NCBI GenBank assembly: GCA_963575745.1 | Contig: CAUYUJ010014344.1 | Coordinates: forward strand, 1-64,000 | Length of the DNA: 64,000 bases | Source: Prorocentrum cordatum | Taxonomy: Eukaryota; Sar; Dinophyceae; Prorocentrales; Prorocentraceae | Direction of reading: 5' to 3' | Shown here: positions 33,471 to 45,500 of the stretch, piece by piece | How the letters are laid out: each line of letters begins with the position of its first letter | Position numbering within the stretch: the stretch's first letter is position 1 | Notes under the pieces: generated by a model | Database searches by the model: none | Seen by the model: the letters and a program-made list of their open reading frames with translations, nothing else | Told to the model about the DNA's origin: nothing | Position numbers and translations under genes: made by a program

Positions 33471-34494
33471 CAGGTTGACGGTTTACCGCCGGTTCCAGTA
33501 ATTCCGGCGCGCTGGAGAGCTAGTTGGCAAGAAAAATCTCGACGGAACTTTTGGTGACTTTTGGTCGGTTGAAAATTTTGTTCTCGAAATTCAACAATTC
33601 GTTAGAGCTCTAGTATTCTTTCCCGTGATATTCGATCTTATTCCCGCTCGCCATCTTGATCTCAGCTCGATCGGGTGAATATTACTATCGAAAAGCACTG
33701 TGGCGGGATCGGCCGTTTTGATTCATCTCGATACGCGCTGACGGTTTTCTGAACATAACTCGAGCTTTAGGACAGCCACAGAGCTGGTAAGCACAGCTAA
33801 TCGATGTAGAATGATTTGGCGCGTTCGCCTGTCGAATCCAGAGGTCTGAACTCGGTCTGTTAGCCGAGCTAGCTCCGCAAACCTATTCGTATTATGCAAG
33901 TTTTCTTGACAGGCACTCTCGGTTTTCTGTACTTAACTCGAGCTGTAGGACAGAGCTGATATTTACAGAAACCAATTCAGAATCATCAGTTGCGTTTGTC
34001 TGTCGAATCCAGAGCACTGAACTCGGTCTGCTGCTCGATCTAGAATCGCGAAGCTATTCGTATTGGTCGATTCACCTTGAGAGCCGCTGTCCGTTTCCTG
34101 CACTCTCTCGCGCTGTAGGGTGGCTGCAGTGCTGGTGGTCACAGCAATCGAGTTGAAGACATCAGGCGCGTGCGCCTGTCGAATCCAGAGCTCGGAACTC
34201 GGTCTGCTGCCCGAATTAGGTCTGCGAAACTACTGTATTGTTCGAGTCATCCTGAGAGGTGCTGTCGGTTTTCTGCATTTAAGTCGGGCTGTAGGGGGGC
34301 TGCAGGGCTGGTAATGACAGAAGTCGATTCGCAGAGATCAGACGCGTCCGCCTGTCGCATTCAGAGGTCAAAATATTCACTATGAGTCCGAATGTTGGTA
34401 GGTGCTGTCGGTTTTCTCAACTTAACTCGAGCTAGGAAGCTCTACGAGTCTCCCGGCGGTAGCCAAGGTTGACGGTTTACCGCCGGCGCCCAGT
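33471..34494 (+). repeat. 3' remnant of the split D hairpin, then C/B/A composite
   Basis: 33471-33499 holds the loop and 3' arm (CCAGGTTGACGGTTTACCGC) of the hairpin broken by RE1. A C head (33500-33720), B units and an A hairpin at 34436-34494 follow. Confidence 0.8.
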
Positions 34495-35070
34495 TGGTCG
34501 AGCCGGGCAGAAAGGAGAAAGTGGTAACTTTTGGGTGGTTTTGTATTTTTTTGAAAGATATTTGACAATTCATTTTGAGAAAGCGGAATTTTACTCCAAG
34601 CATTGGTATCTTAACTTTATCCTGCGAGCATCTCAGCTCTTCCGAGAGAATTTTACTACTAGACATTTGAAGGAACTGACGCCACGTTGATATTGAGAAG
34701 TGCAAGTATGATGTTTTCTAGAAATGCTCTGAGAAGCGGTCTGCTTTGAATCTGAGCATTCTTACGCGTCCAAGAAGCTCTGACAGGTTGACGGTTCACC
34801 GCCGGCGCCAGTTTTGAGAAAGCAGATTTGTACTCCGAGCATTGGGATATAAACTTTGTTTCCTGAGCATCTCAGCTCTCTGGAGCCAGACTTAGTATTA
34901 GTTGACTTGGAGGAACCGACGTTGGACAAAAACAGAAAAATGTGTTTTTTCGAGTTCCTCAGGTCTTGCCCTGGACGCTTCCTTGAAGCTTACTGAAGCG
35001 CCGTGTGCAAGACGAGCTCTACGAGGGCGCCGGCGGTAACCTGGTTGACGGTTTACCGCCGGTTCCCAGT
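34495..35070 (+). repeat. Two D elements in tandem
   Basis: The first runs to a degenerate hairpin at 34771-34813 that has lost its 5' arm. The second starts at TTTTGAGAAAGCAGATTTG (34813) and ends in a hairpin at 35013-35070. Both lack the 5' inverted repeat. Confidence 0.7.
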
Positions 35071-36273
35071 TGGACGCCAACTCGTAGAGCTTCCCTCAGC
35101 AAGTTATTGCTGGAAGCTTAAGAGTTATTCCGGGGCGCTGGAGAGCTGGCAAGAAAAATGTCGACGGACGTTTTGACGACTTTTGCTCGGTTGACAATTT
35201 TGTTCTCGCAATTCAACCATTCGTTAGAGCTCTAGTTTTTTTCCCGTGATATTCGATCTTATTCCCGCTCGCCATCTCGATCTCAGCTCGATCGGGTACC
35301 TTTTACTGCCAAAAAGCACTGCGGCGGGATCGGCCGTTTCGAGTCATCTCGATTCGCGCTGTCGGTTTTCTCAAGATAACTCGAGCTTTAGAACAGCTAC
35401 AGAGCTGGTAAGCACAGCTAATCGGTTAGGCGCGTTCGTCTGTTGAACCCAGAGGTCTGAACTCGGTCTGCTGGCCGAGCCAGGTCTGCAAACTTATTCG
35501 TATTATTCGAGTCATCTTGACAGACGCTCTCGGTTTTCTGTACTTAACTCGAGCTACTGGACAGCTATAGAGCTGATACGTACAGAAACCAATTTTGAAT
35601 CATCAATTGCGTTTGTCTGTTGAATCCAGAGCTCTGAAGTCGGTCTGCTGCCCGATCTAGAATCGCGAAACTATTCGTATTGTTCGAGTCATCTTGAGAG
35701 ATGCTGTCGGTTCTCTGCACTGAACTCGGGCTGTGGGGGGGCTGCATGGCTGGTAATCACTGGGATCGATTCGGAGACATCAGGTGCGTCCGCCTTTCGA
35801 ATCCAGAGCTCGGAACTCTGTCTGCTGCCGAGTCCGCGAAATTATTATTGTTCGAGCCATCCTGAGGTGCTGTCGGTTTCCTACACTTAACTCGGGCTGT
35901 AGGGGGGCTGCAGGGCTGGTCATCACATGAATCGATTCAGGGACATCAGACGCGTCCGCCTGTTGCATGGAGAGGTCTGAACTCGGTCTGATACTCGAGC
36001 TAGGTTTGCCAAACTATTCGTATTGTTCGAGTCATATTGAGAGGTGCTGTCGATTTACGCACGTATCTCGGGCTGTAGGAGAGCTACAGAGCTCGTACAG
36101 AAGACAATCCGGAAGCATCGGGGGCGTTCGGCTGTTACATCGGAGAGGTCTGACATTGCTTGGGCTGAAAAATTATTTTTTCAGTGTAATTTTCTTCGAC
36201 ATTACTGTTGTCAGGAAGCTCTACGAGTCCCCCGGCGGTAACGAAGGTTGACGGTTTACCGCCGGCGCCCAGT
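35071..36273 (+). repeat. Composite repeat: E/C head, B array, A hairpin
   Basis: E module at 35080-35125, C head to about 35340, B units, tail sub-type, A hairpin at 36215-36273. Confidence 0.8.
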
Positions 36274-36579
36274 TCTCGCGTGTGTTCTCTTTGCTCTTCG
36301 GGTTTTGGACGCTACCAATTCCGGCGCGCTGGAGAGCTTGTACCTCGTAGAGCTCTTCGACATCGATGCACGTAACTCGGGCTGTAGGAGAGCACAGAGC
36401 TCGTACAGAAGACAATCCAGAAGCATCGGCGGCGTTCGGCTGTTACATCGGAGAGATCTGAAATTGCTTGTGCCGAAAAGTTTTTTTTGAGTAATTTTTT
36501 TCGACGTTATATGTTGTCAGGAAGCTCTACGACTCCCCCGGCGGTAAGAAAGGTTGACGGTTTACCGCCGGCGCCCAGT
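36274..36579 (+). repeat. F fragment, D head, B tail and A hairpin
   Basis: A 45-bp F end (CTCTTCGGGTTTTGGACGC), a truncated D head (TACCTCGTAGAGCTCTTCGA), then a duplicate of the preceding B tail (ACGTAACTCGGGCTGTAGG) and an A hairpin at 36521-36579. Confidence 0.65.
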
Positions 36580-37304
36580 GCCTCGTAGAGCTCTTCGGCA
36601 TCGATTAGCCAGAGGAATTCAGGCGCGGGGTGCAGCTAGTTGGCAGAACCGGCTCCGACGGACAATGTGCGAACTTTGGGTCGGTTGGACAAACTTTCTG
36701 AGAGATTTGAACATTCATTTTGAGAACCGGTATGTTCCGCACCCGTAATTGGTTATTTTGCGTTCGCCAACCAAAACAGGCCCGTGGGGGCAGTATTGCT
36801 ATCAAAACACTTAGCGGAACCATCTTTGGACGAAAACATAAATCGTGATTTTTCGAGTTTTTGGGTCTTGCTCCAGATTCTTCCTGCATATGTACCCAAG
36901 AGCGCCGTGCGAGAAAAGAGCTCTACGAGGACCCCGGCGGTGACCTGGTTGACAGTTTACCGCCGGTTCCAGTTCGCCCACCCGGCCGAGGCGGACAATG
37001 TGACAACTTTTGGGTGGTTTTGCGAATATTTGAAAGATATGTGACCATTTATTTTGAGATTTTTCGCACCTGTAGTGGGTTTTTTCGCGTCTGCCAGTAA
37101 AATTTTCAGGTCTGTAGGTGCAGTATTACTATCAAAAGACGTGGGGGAACCGACGTTGAGTAAAAGCAGAAAAACGTGTTTTTTTTCAGTTTTTTCTTTC
37201 TCGCTCCAGAAGCTTTTTCTCCGTGTTCCGACGATCGCCGTGCAAGTCAAGAGCTCTACGAGGTTCCCGGCGGTAACCAGGTTGACGGTTTACCGCTGGT
37301 TCCA
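36580..37304 (+). repeat. Two D elements in tandem
   Basis: The first D runs 36580-36973 with its hairpin at 36918-36972. The second runs 36974-37304 with a hairpin whose 3' end reads TTTACCGCTGGTTCC. The two differ in sub-type (GCGAACTTTGGGTCGG versus ACAACTTTTGGGTGG). Confidence 0.7.
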
Positions 37305-38460
37305 TTGGCAAGACAAATCTCGACGGACCTTTTGCTGACTTTTGGTCGGTTGAAAATTTTGTTCTCGAAATTCAACCATTCGTTAGTGCTCTAGTATTTT
37401 TTCCCGTGATATTCGATCTCATTCCCGCTCGCCATCTCGATCTCAGCTCGATCGGGTACCTTTCACTGCCAACAAGCGTCCAGGCGGGATCGACCGTTTC
37501 GAGTCATCTTGATACGGGGTGACGTTTTTCTCAAGATAACTCGAGCATCAGGACAGCTACAGAGCTGATAAGCACACCTCCTCGATTCAGAATGATCAGG
37601 CGCGTTCCCCTGTTGAACCCAGATGTCTGAACTCGGTCTGCTTGCCGAGCTAGGTTCGCAAACCTATTCGTATTATTCGAGTCATCTTGACAGACGCTCT
37701 CGGTTGTCTGAACTTAACTCGAGTTACAGGGCAGCTACAGAGCTGATACGTACAGAATCTGATTCAGAATCATGCGTGGCCGTTGTCTGTTGAATGCAGA
37801 GCTCTGAACTCGGCTTGCTGCCCGATCTAGAATCGCGAAACTACTCGTATTGTTCGAGTCATCTTGAGAGGTGCTGTCGGTTCTCTGCACTTAACTCGGG
37901 CTGTAGGGGGGCTGCATAGCTGATAATCACTGGAATCGATTCGGATACATCAGGTGCGTCCGTCTTTCGAATCCAGAGCTCCGAACTCTGCCTGCTGCCC
38001 GAACTAGGTCCGCGAAACTATTCGTATTGTTCGAGTCATCTTGAGAGGTGCTGTCGGTTTCCTGCACTTAACTCGGGCTGCAAGGGGGGGGGGCTCCAGG
38101 GCTGGTAATCACAGGAATCGATTTAGAGACGTCAGACGTGTCCGCCTGTCGCATGCAGAGGTCTGAACTCGGTCTGATACTCGAGCTAGGTTTGCCAAAC
38201 TATTCGTACTGTTCGAGTCATCTTGAGAGGTGCTGTCGATTTACGCACGTAACTCGGGCTGTAGGAGAGCTACAGAGCTCGTACAGAAGACAATCCAAAA
38301 GCATCGGGGGCGCTCGGCTGTTGCATCGGACAGGTTTGAAATTGCTTGGGCTGAAAAACTATTTTTTCTGTGTAATTGTTTTCGACATTATATGTTGTCA
38401 GGAAGCTCTAGGAGTCCCCCGGCGGTAACAAAGGTTGACGGTTTACCGCCGGCGCCCATT
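37305..38460 (+). repeat. Composite repeat: C head, B array, A hairpin
   Basis: C head to about 37510, B units, tail sub-type and an A hairpin at 38402-38460 (flank CTCTAGGAG). Confidence 0.8.
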
Positions 38461-40443
38461 GGAGGACTCGCCAGGAAAGATTCGTGGTGCGTTTGCTCTT
38501 TGCTCTCCGGGTTTTCGACGCTACCAAGTGTCCTCTTTGCTTTCCGGGTTTTGGACGCTACCAAGTGAGAATTTTGGTCGTGGGCACACATTTACTTTGG
38601 CGAAACTAACTTCACGTCGAAATGAAACATATGATTATTGATTGTTCGAGGAATGCTTCCAGAAGCTCTCTCGTTCGATTCTGAGCAATATGTTCTGTAC
38701 AAGAAGGTCTACAAGGTTTTTTGCGGTTAACGCCGGCGCCAGTTGTCAAGAAAATTCTCGACGGAGCTTCTGCTGACTTTCGGTCGGTTCAAAATTTTCT
38801 TCTCGAAATTCAAGAATTCGTTGAGCTCTAGTATTTTTCCCGAGATATTCGATCTTATTTCTCGTGGTCTCAAGCCGAATTGCTCTGGCGCGGGCTACAG
38901 AGCTGATGCGCGCAGAAACCAATACAGACTGATCAGGCGCCTTAGTCTGTTGCATCCAGAGGTCTGAACTCTGTCTGCTACTCGAGCTAAGTCTGCGAAC
39001 CTATTCGTATCGTTGGAGTGATCTTAAGAGATGCTGTCGGTTTTCGCACGTATTTCGGGCTGCAGGAGAGCTACAGAGCATATAGGCACAGAAATCGATT
39101 CAGAAGCATTGTGAGCGTTCGTCTGTAATATATGTGTTCGACAGATCTTATTTTCCAAATGATGGTTAATTCCTTCACTGATCTGAGCGGCCAAAAAATG
39201 AGGAGGAAATCGTAAGGCGTGAAGCATCTAGACTATAACTGTTGTGAACACAGACGCCAAACAGATATCAATCTGAAATCAGCTCGGGCTTAAAAACTAT
39301 TTGTTTTCTCCTCTTTTTTCTGGACGTAATATATGGTCAGAAAGAGTCCGCCAGTAAGAAAGGTTCACAGTTCACCGCCGCCACCCAGTACCTTGTAGAG
39401 CTCTTCGTTATCGTAGAGGATTTCCGGCGCAGGGTGAAGCTAGTTGGTCGATCCGGCCAGAAAAGAAGATGTGACAACTTTCGGTCGGTTTTCCCAAGAT
39501 TTGAAAGATATTCGACAGTTCATTTTGAGAAACCTGATTTCGCATCTGTAGACGACTGTGAGGGCCCTGCGTCTTATTATGAGCTCTGTAGGCGCATTTT
39601 TATTATCGACGCACTTGGCGCAATCAACTTCATTTCGACATGAAAAAATGTTTTTTTTTTTTTTGGGGCTCCGAGCACTCTCACGCGTAGAAGGAGCTCT
39701 GCAAGATTCCGGCGGTGACCAGGTTGACGGTTGAGCGCCGGTGCCAGTTCTGGGGCGCTGGTGAGCTAGTTGGCAAGAAAAATCTCGACAGACCTTACCT
39801 CGTAGAGCTCTTCGGCATCGATGCTAAAGGAATTCCGGCGCGGGGTGGAGCTAGTTGGTCGACCCGAGCAGAAAGGACAATGTGACAACTTTTGTTTGGT
39901 TTTGCTAAGATCTGAGAGATATTTCATCATTTATTTTAAGAAAGCAGATTTTTCGCACCTGTAAACGACTACGAGGGCCTCTGCGTTTCAATATGAGCTC
40001 TTTAGGGGCAACTTTAGTATCAAAACACTTGGCGGAACCAACTTCATGTCAACGTGTAAAAAAAATGTTCAATTTTCCGAGAAATGCCTCGAGAAGCTCC
40101 CTCCTTCGACTCTGAGCACTTTACGCGTGGGAGGAGCTCTACAAGGTTCCCGGCGGTGACCAGTTTGAAAGATTTGACAATTCATTTTCAGAAAGCAGAT
40201 TTTCGCACCTGTAGTGGGTTATGCCGCGTCTGCCAGTCAATTCTCAGGTCCGTAGGTGCAGTATTATTATGAAAACACTTGGAGGAACCAACTTTGGATA
40301 AAACCGAAAATCGTAATTTTTCGAGTTTTTCGGCTCTGGCTTCAGAAGCTTCCTTCATGTGTTCCGAGGAGCGCCCTGCAAGAAAAGAGCTCTACGAGGT
40401 GCCCGGGGGTAACCTGGTTGACGGCTTACCGCCGGTTCCCAGT
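38461..40443 (+). repeat. Mosaic of F ends, degenerate C/B and four D elements
   Basis: Two F ends (about 38495-38530 and 38540-38570) flank a short segment. A degenerate C/B stretch (38745-39330) is the most diverged in the left part. D elements follow at about 39388-39750, 39797-40164 (inserted after a C-head fragment) and 40165-40443, several with damaged hairpins (TTGAGCGCCGG, TTACCGCCGGTTCC). No gene seen. Confidence 0.65.
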
Positions 40444-40789
<346 letters not shown>

Positions 40790-40799
40790 TTGGCTCAAG
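40790..40799 (+). other. Spliced-leader relic at the RE2 5' end
   Basis: TTGGCTCAAG equals the last ten bases of the dinoflagellate spliced leader (known to end CCATTTTGGCTCAAG). It lies exactly where B repeat sequence stops and element sequence begins, so the copied RNA was probably trans-spliced. Ten bases alone could be chance; the position is what makes it convincing. Confidence 0.7.
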
Positions 40800-41116
40800 G
40801 GTTCAAGACGTTCAGGGTTCAAGACGTCAGGGTTCGACGTCGAACAGGGCCCACGTCAGGGCGCACACACACAGGCTTGCCTCAAGCCCCCCTCTCGTGC
40901 GGTGCGTGTTTGACGTATCGCGGGGGCTGTGTTCACATTGAATCCTCGCTCTCGTTCTTGATATCAAGATATCGTGGGGATCGCAGGAAGATCAGGATTT
41001 GTCTGGATTTTACAAAAGACCACTGTGGGCGGTTGGATTGAAAACGGACTCGCAGGGAGCATATTATACCATCAGAAGACGATCAGAGTGAATATTTCAC
41101 GTCAGCTGACTTTGGT

Positions 41117-42493
41117 GTGGATAGTGACCCACATCCGTGTGATTGGTTGAAAGACACATCAGCTACTGTGCCGCGATTAACGACGCAGGAGAAGAGAGAA
41201 GATCATATAGCACTTGAATTGGAAATTTCTCCACCAGAGGCATTTGTTCAGCAGGAGGCGTACGATTTCAAGAAGATTGGGCAATCAGATAGATATCAGG
41301 CTGCACTTCACACTTTGCGTACAGTCAAAGAGAGGAATAAACGACGTTCGCCAGCAATCATGGCGGATGACAAAGCAGAAGATAGCAAAATGGGAGGGAA
41401 TGCGAGTAGTGAGTGGTTGAGAGAGGTGAGGGCGAAAGGGGAGGGCAAAGGTTCCAGTGCTTCGAGTGGTCTGGCCGCGGCTTCCAGTGCTGCTGTCCAG
41501 GCGCCTCATTTAGCTACAGCCCAAGTCCCCAAGGCTACGAGTGGTCTGGCCGTGGCCCAAAGTGCTGCTGTCCAGGCGCCTCAACCAGCTACAATGACGC
41601 CCGAGGAAATGTTCAGACAGATTTTGAAGGGCCAGAGTGAAGTAACTGCGACGGTTAGTGAGTTCAAAACATCGGTTGCAGCTGATTTACATGTCATGGA
41701 GGAAAAGATTGATAGAACAACGTCAGATGTCAAAACGTTATCGGAGCAAATGAAGCAGGCCCAAGCTGACATTCAGAATCTGAAAAATGGAGACGCTCAA
41801 TCTTGCGCAAGCGGTTCGACTAGATACGGATCAGGTGACGCGGGCAGTGGTGCAGGGCATAATTCGAACGGGGTACCATCATATATTGAGTTCAAAGGAT
41901 GGATATCACGTGAGGGTTGGAAGAATAGAGAGATAAAACAAAGGGAGGCCATGAAACGACAGGTGCTGACCGACAACATAACGAAATTATTGGGATTGGC
42001 ATCGCTGGACGCAACACATAATGCTGCTTTTGATCATGCGAGCACTGCGGGGGAGAATACTGGCAGGTACTGGCCATACACACGAGGGCGGATCTATTTC
42101 AAAAAGGGGACGGCAGTGGAGATCATATGGCAGGTTCGGAATTGTTTCGACAGCGAATACAAGAGGGGAAACACTGACCTTCCACCGAATGTAAAGTTTC
42201 ATGTAGAATGCGCGCCATGGAGAACACCCCATGTCCAACAGATTGGTAAGTTCCAGAGTTGCTTTGCGGAAGTGAAGAAAACGACGGGGACAACGTGCAA
42301 GGGGGAGCCAGGGCCGCCAAAATCATACATATGGTTTACACAAAACCCACAGGCAGACCCAGACACAAGAATACTGATTGCTGAATGGGGTGTACACAGC
42401 GGGTGGGCGCTACACACTAATAATCTGAGGAGGGTTGAGCCTGAGGTGGATCAAGAGGGGTTACTCACGAAGCTCAGACAGACGAACAATTGA
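41117..42493 (+). CDS. RE2 ORF1 protein (coiled coil plus conserved C-terminal domain)
   Basis: 458 codons from the GTG used here. The frame is open back to 41042, and its first ATG is at 41360. The sequence ahead of that ATG (HTLRTVKERNKRR) resembles the matching part of RE3 ORF1, so it is probably translated. Order: a charged N-terminus; Ala/Ser-rich repeats (SGLAAASSAAVQAP, SGLAVAQSAAVQAP, about 115-155); a likely coiled coil (about 160-226); a Gly/Ser linker; then the domain shared by all three elements (YIEFKGW at 256, ECAPWRTPHV, GPPKSYIW near 399). The layout resembles L1 ORF1 proteins, which multimerise and bind element RNA; the C-terminal fold is not one I recognise. It ends at TGA-C, in frame with ORF2 nine codons on. 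Confidence 0.8.
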   Translation: MDSDPHPCDWLKDTSATVPRLTTQEKREDHIALELEISPPEAFVQQEAYDFKKIGQSDRYQAALHTLRTVKERNKRRSPAIMADDKAEDSKMGGNASSEWLREVRAKGEGKGSSASSGLAAASSAAVQAPHLATAQVPKATSGLAVAQSAAVQAPQPATMTPEEMFRQILKGQSEVTATVSEFKTSVAADLHVMEEKIDRTTSDVKTLSEQMKQAQADIQNLKNGDAQSCASGSTRYGSGDAGSGAGHNSNGVPSYIEFKGWISREGWKNREIKQREAMKRQVLTDNITKLLGLASLDATHNAAFDHASTAGENTGRYWPYTRGRIYFKKGTAVEIIWQVRNCFDSEYKRGNTDLPPNVKFHVECAPWRTPHVQQIGKFQSCFAEVKKTTGTTCKGEPGPPKSYIWFTQNPQADPDTRILIAEWGVHSGWALHTNNLRRVEPEVDQEGLLTKLRQTNN

Positions 42494-42494
42494 C
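42491..42494 (+). promoter_or_regulatory. Candidate UGA-C readthrough stop between RE2 ORF1 and ORF2
   Basis: The ORF1 stop TGA is followed by C (TGACGG), and the downstream frame is the same, with no further stop for 1244 codons. UGA-C is the leakiest stop tetranucleotide in well-studied eukaryotes. ORF2 has no AUG before its catalytic Asn. Readthrough is inferred. Confidence 0.6.
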
Positions 42495-42520
42495 GGTGCC
42501 AGTCTGCCACTCAGCTCGCG

Positions 42521-45500
42521 GTGGCAACTTGGAATGTCAACATGAGGAATAGCGAGCTTTTGCCAGCAATGCTGGAGTTTTGTCATTATGATGTGCTATG
42601 CTTGCAGGAGTGTCAGTACATGTCATCGGAAGCATTTGAAGCATGTGGGTGGCAGGTGCGTTTTAGTGTGTGCCGACGAGCTGCTGTGGCCTTCAGGGGC
42701 CCATGGGCGGCGACTATTTCGGACAGTAAGTGCGGTGAGAGGTTTGCTGTTGTACAATTTGCATTTGTGGTCGTGTCCTCAGTGTGCCTACCCACAGTGC
42801 AGCGGGGAGATGATAGGCTCGATGAATATTGTGACGTTCTAGCTAAGCTGCGTGCATGCATGCAACTATGTAGCGAGCAATACCAGGGGTCCAAAGTATT
42901 GCAGTTTGTGGGGACAGATGCGCAGACGGAGCTGGAACCAAATCTCTTGGGGTTCACGGGAGAAGGATTGGAGGAGGTGTGGATGAGGTCGGAGGCGAAA
43001 CATCATGAGGAGAGGAGGGACATGCTCGTGCGCTTTCTGAATCACTGGGGTCTTTGTGCAGCCAACACCTACGGCGTGCGACAAGTGACGCACAGGCCGT
43101 GGAGTACCAGCAGCTACTCCAGGGTGTTGGACTATGTATTTGTGCCGACACAATTTGCAGGTACCGAGGTGGCTCGGACCAACTGCTCATTTGAATGCAC
43201 GGTGGAATTTGTTGATCCTACACAGGATCGAGCGTCACGCTACAGTGACCATGCGAAGGTAGGGGTGAGGATAAAACATGCGTCGGTGCGCAAGCCTTTC
43301 GTGCGACCCAGGCCCCCGAGCCTCATCAATTGGGCCCCGGAGGATTATGAGTCAGCGAATGTGTTCAGTACACTGGCCGATGTGCAGGTACAACGACATA
43401 TGAACCAACGGGGTGACATAAATATACAAACAGTTGGACAGATGCTTGTGAGTGCTGCGGCGATGTGTAGGCATACAAAGGGCAGGGCGGATACTAAACC
43501 AATCAAAAAACCTGACCAACTCGTGGACGTTGAAGCGGAGTTAAGGAGGGGTGTCTTCGGTGAGCGTAGGAAACAATTACTGAGACGTCAAAAAACACTC
43601 CGAAGAAAGTTCAGGCGGGAACAGCTCCTCAAGGACTCCACTGGCCTCAAACATGGACCCCGTAGGTGTATCAAGGAAATGCTGTGTGACGGGATACTGA
43701 CAGAAAATAAACAAAGATGGGTGGAGGAGCTCAACAAACACGTACAACGGTCATATACATGTGATGGGGAGGGAGGAGCTGCAAAGAGAGACTTGCATCG
43801 ACTACGGACACAGTGGGAGGCAGGGGGCAGAACTACGAACAGGGTCATATCTATGGGTGTGTTGCTGGGGGCTCGAGCCCGATTGAAGGGCGGCACCGCA
43901 GCGGGCTCTGATGGCCTGGTGGCGGAGATTCTCAAAGCAATACCTTGGAATGCATTGAGATTGATACGACACTCATTTCAAGAAATACATGATCAGAAAA
44001 AGTCGTCACCTGATTCGTGGAGAAAGTTGTGCGTGCAGTTGATTCCAAAAATGAGCATGATCCAAACATTTGGGGAGACTCGTGCAATATCGCTGTTGAG
44101 TGTTATGAGCAAGTGGTACATGGCGTGCCTTCTTATTCTTGTGGAGGAACATGGACATATCAAAAAATTGGCGACATATGGATTCCAGAAGAGTCACAAA
44201 GTTCATCACATGACGGCCCCTTTGCTGCACATGACACGTCATGCCACTCTCTGGGGAAAAGGCGAGTCGGTACATATGGGGATAATGGATATAAAGAAAG
44301 CGTTTGATCATGTCACTGTCTCGATGGTGATCCGCGCGATGGAACATCTGAGATATCCAACAGATCTGATTATTGCAATTGTGGAGCCTATGATTGGAAA
44401 CACAGCAGTTTTTGATTTCCAGGATGTGTGCAGCGAAGAGATCCTGTATAACAAGTCGGTGCGAACTGGAGGGAAAGAAGGCCCAGTACTCTTCAATATT
44501 GTGTTGGAGGCAATTTGGGCCTCTATTGCTGAATCATGGGAAGCATGTCATTCTGGAGTACGATTGGAAGGCGAGGGGACACAACAGGCGCTGGTCAACC
44601 ATTACATATGGGCTGACAATGTGGTGCTGCTGGCAGCTTCGGCGAATCAGCTGAGGAATATGGTGAGTATGTTGACCGTGGCCCTCAGACGGGCTGGTAT
44701 GGACTGGAAGATTGAGAGCCTGGAGTACCTTGTTTTTGGGCTGAGACAAAACCAGGGACCACAATCATTAGTTTGCGAACTGGGAGATGATATTTGTGCA
44801 CGGGCTGGAGACCCCAGCCTACCCTATCAATTACGTGAGGCGGTGGTTTTGCCGAGAAAAAGCGAGTGCGACATACTGGGAGTTAAATTTGTGACGAACC
44901 CGAGGGATTTCCATGCAGTGCGGCACCGTATTGATGCAGGCAGGCGGTGCTTCTATGCTGATATGAAATTCTATCGATCACGCGCGGTGAGCATGAGGGG
45001 GAGATTCAGACGGTATCAGAGCAGAGTTCAACATATCATATGCCATGGATGTGTGGGGTGGAGCTGTAATGAACATGTGCTGAACATATTGAGGAGCTTT
45101 GAAGGAAGATGTTTGAACACAATGCGAGGATTACATAGAAAAGAGACGGAAACGTGGGAGGAGTTCAGGGATCGCAGTACCAACAGATCCAGGGAGATGT
45201 TCAAGGAGGGGGGGTTCAAAACGTTGGTGGAGAAAGTTGTGAGGTACAACTTTGAATTCGCCGTGGAGGTATCCCAATATAAGTGCCACATGCCGTCCAC
45301 TGTGTATAGCAAATCGTGGCAGCAGACGCTGCGCTCCATGTTGCACGTATCGGGGGAGTGGACGGTGCAGAGGGATGAAATGCTGGCGGCAGTAAGTCGG
45401 ACGATGTCGAGAGAGGGAACGAGACGGCTCAGAGGCAGACCACGAATCGTGGCGAGCAGCTGGCATGCACCCTTTGAAAAATGGAGGTCGCTTCTGTGGC

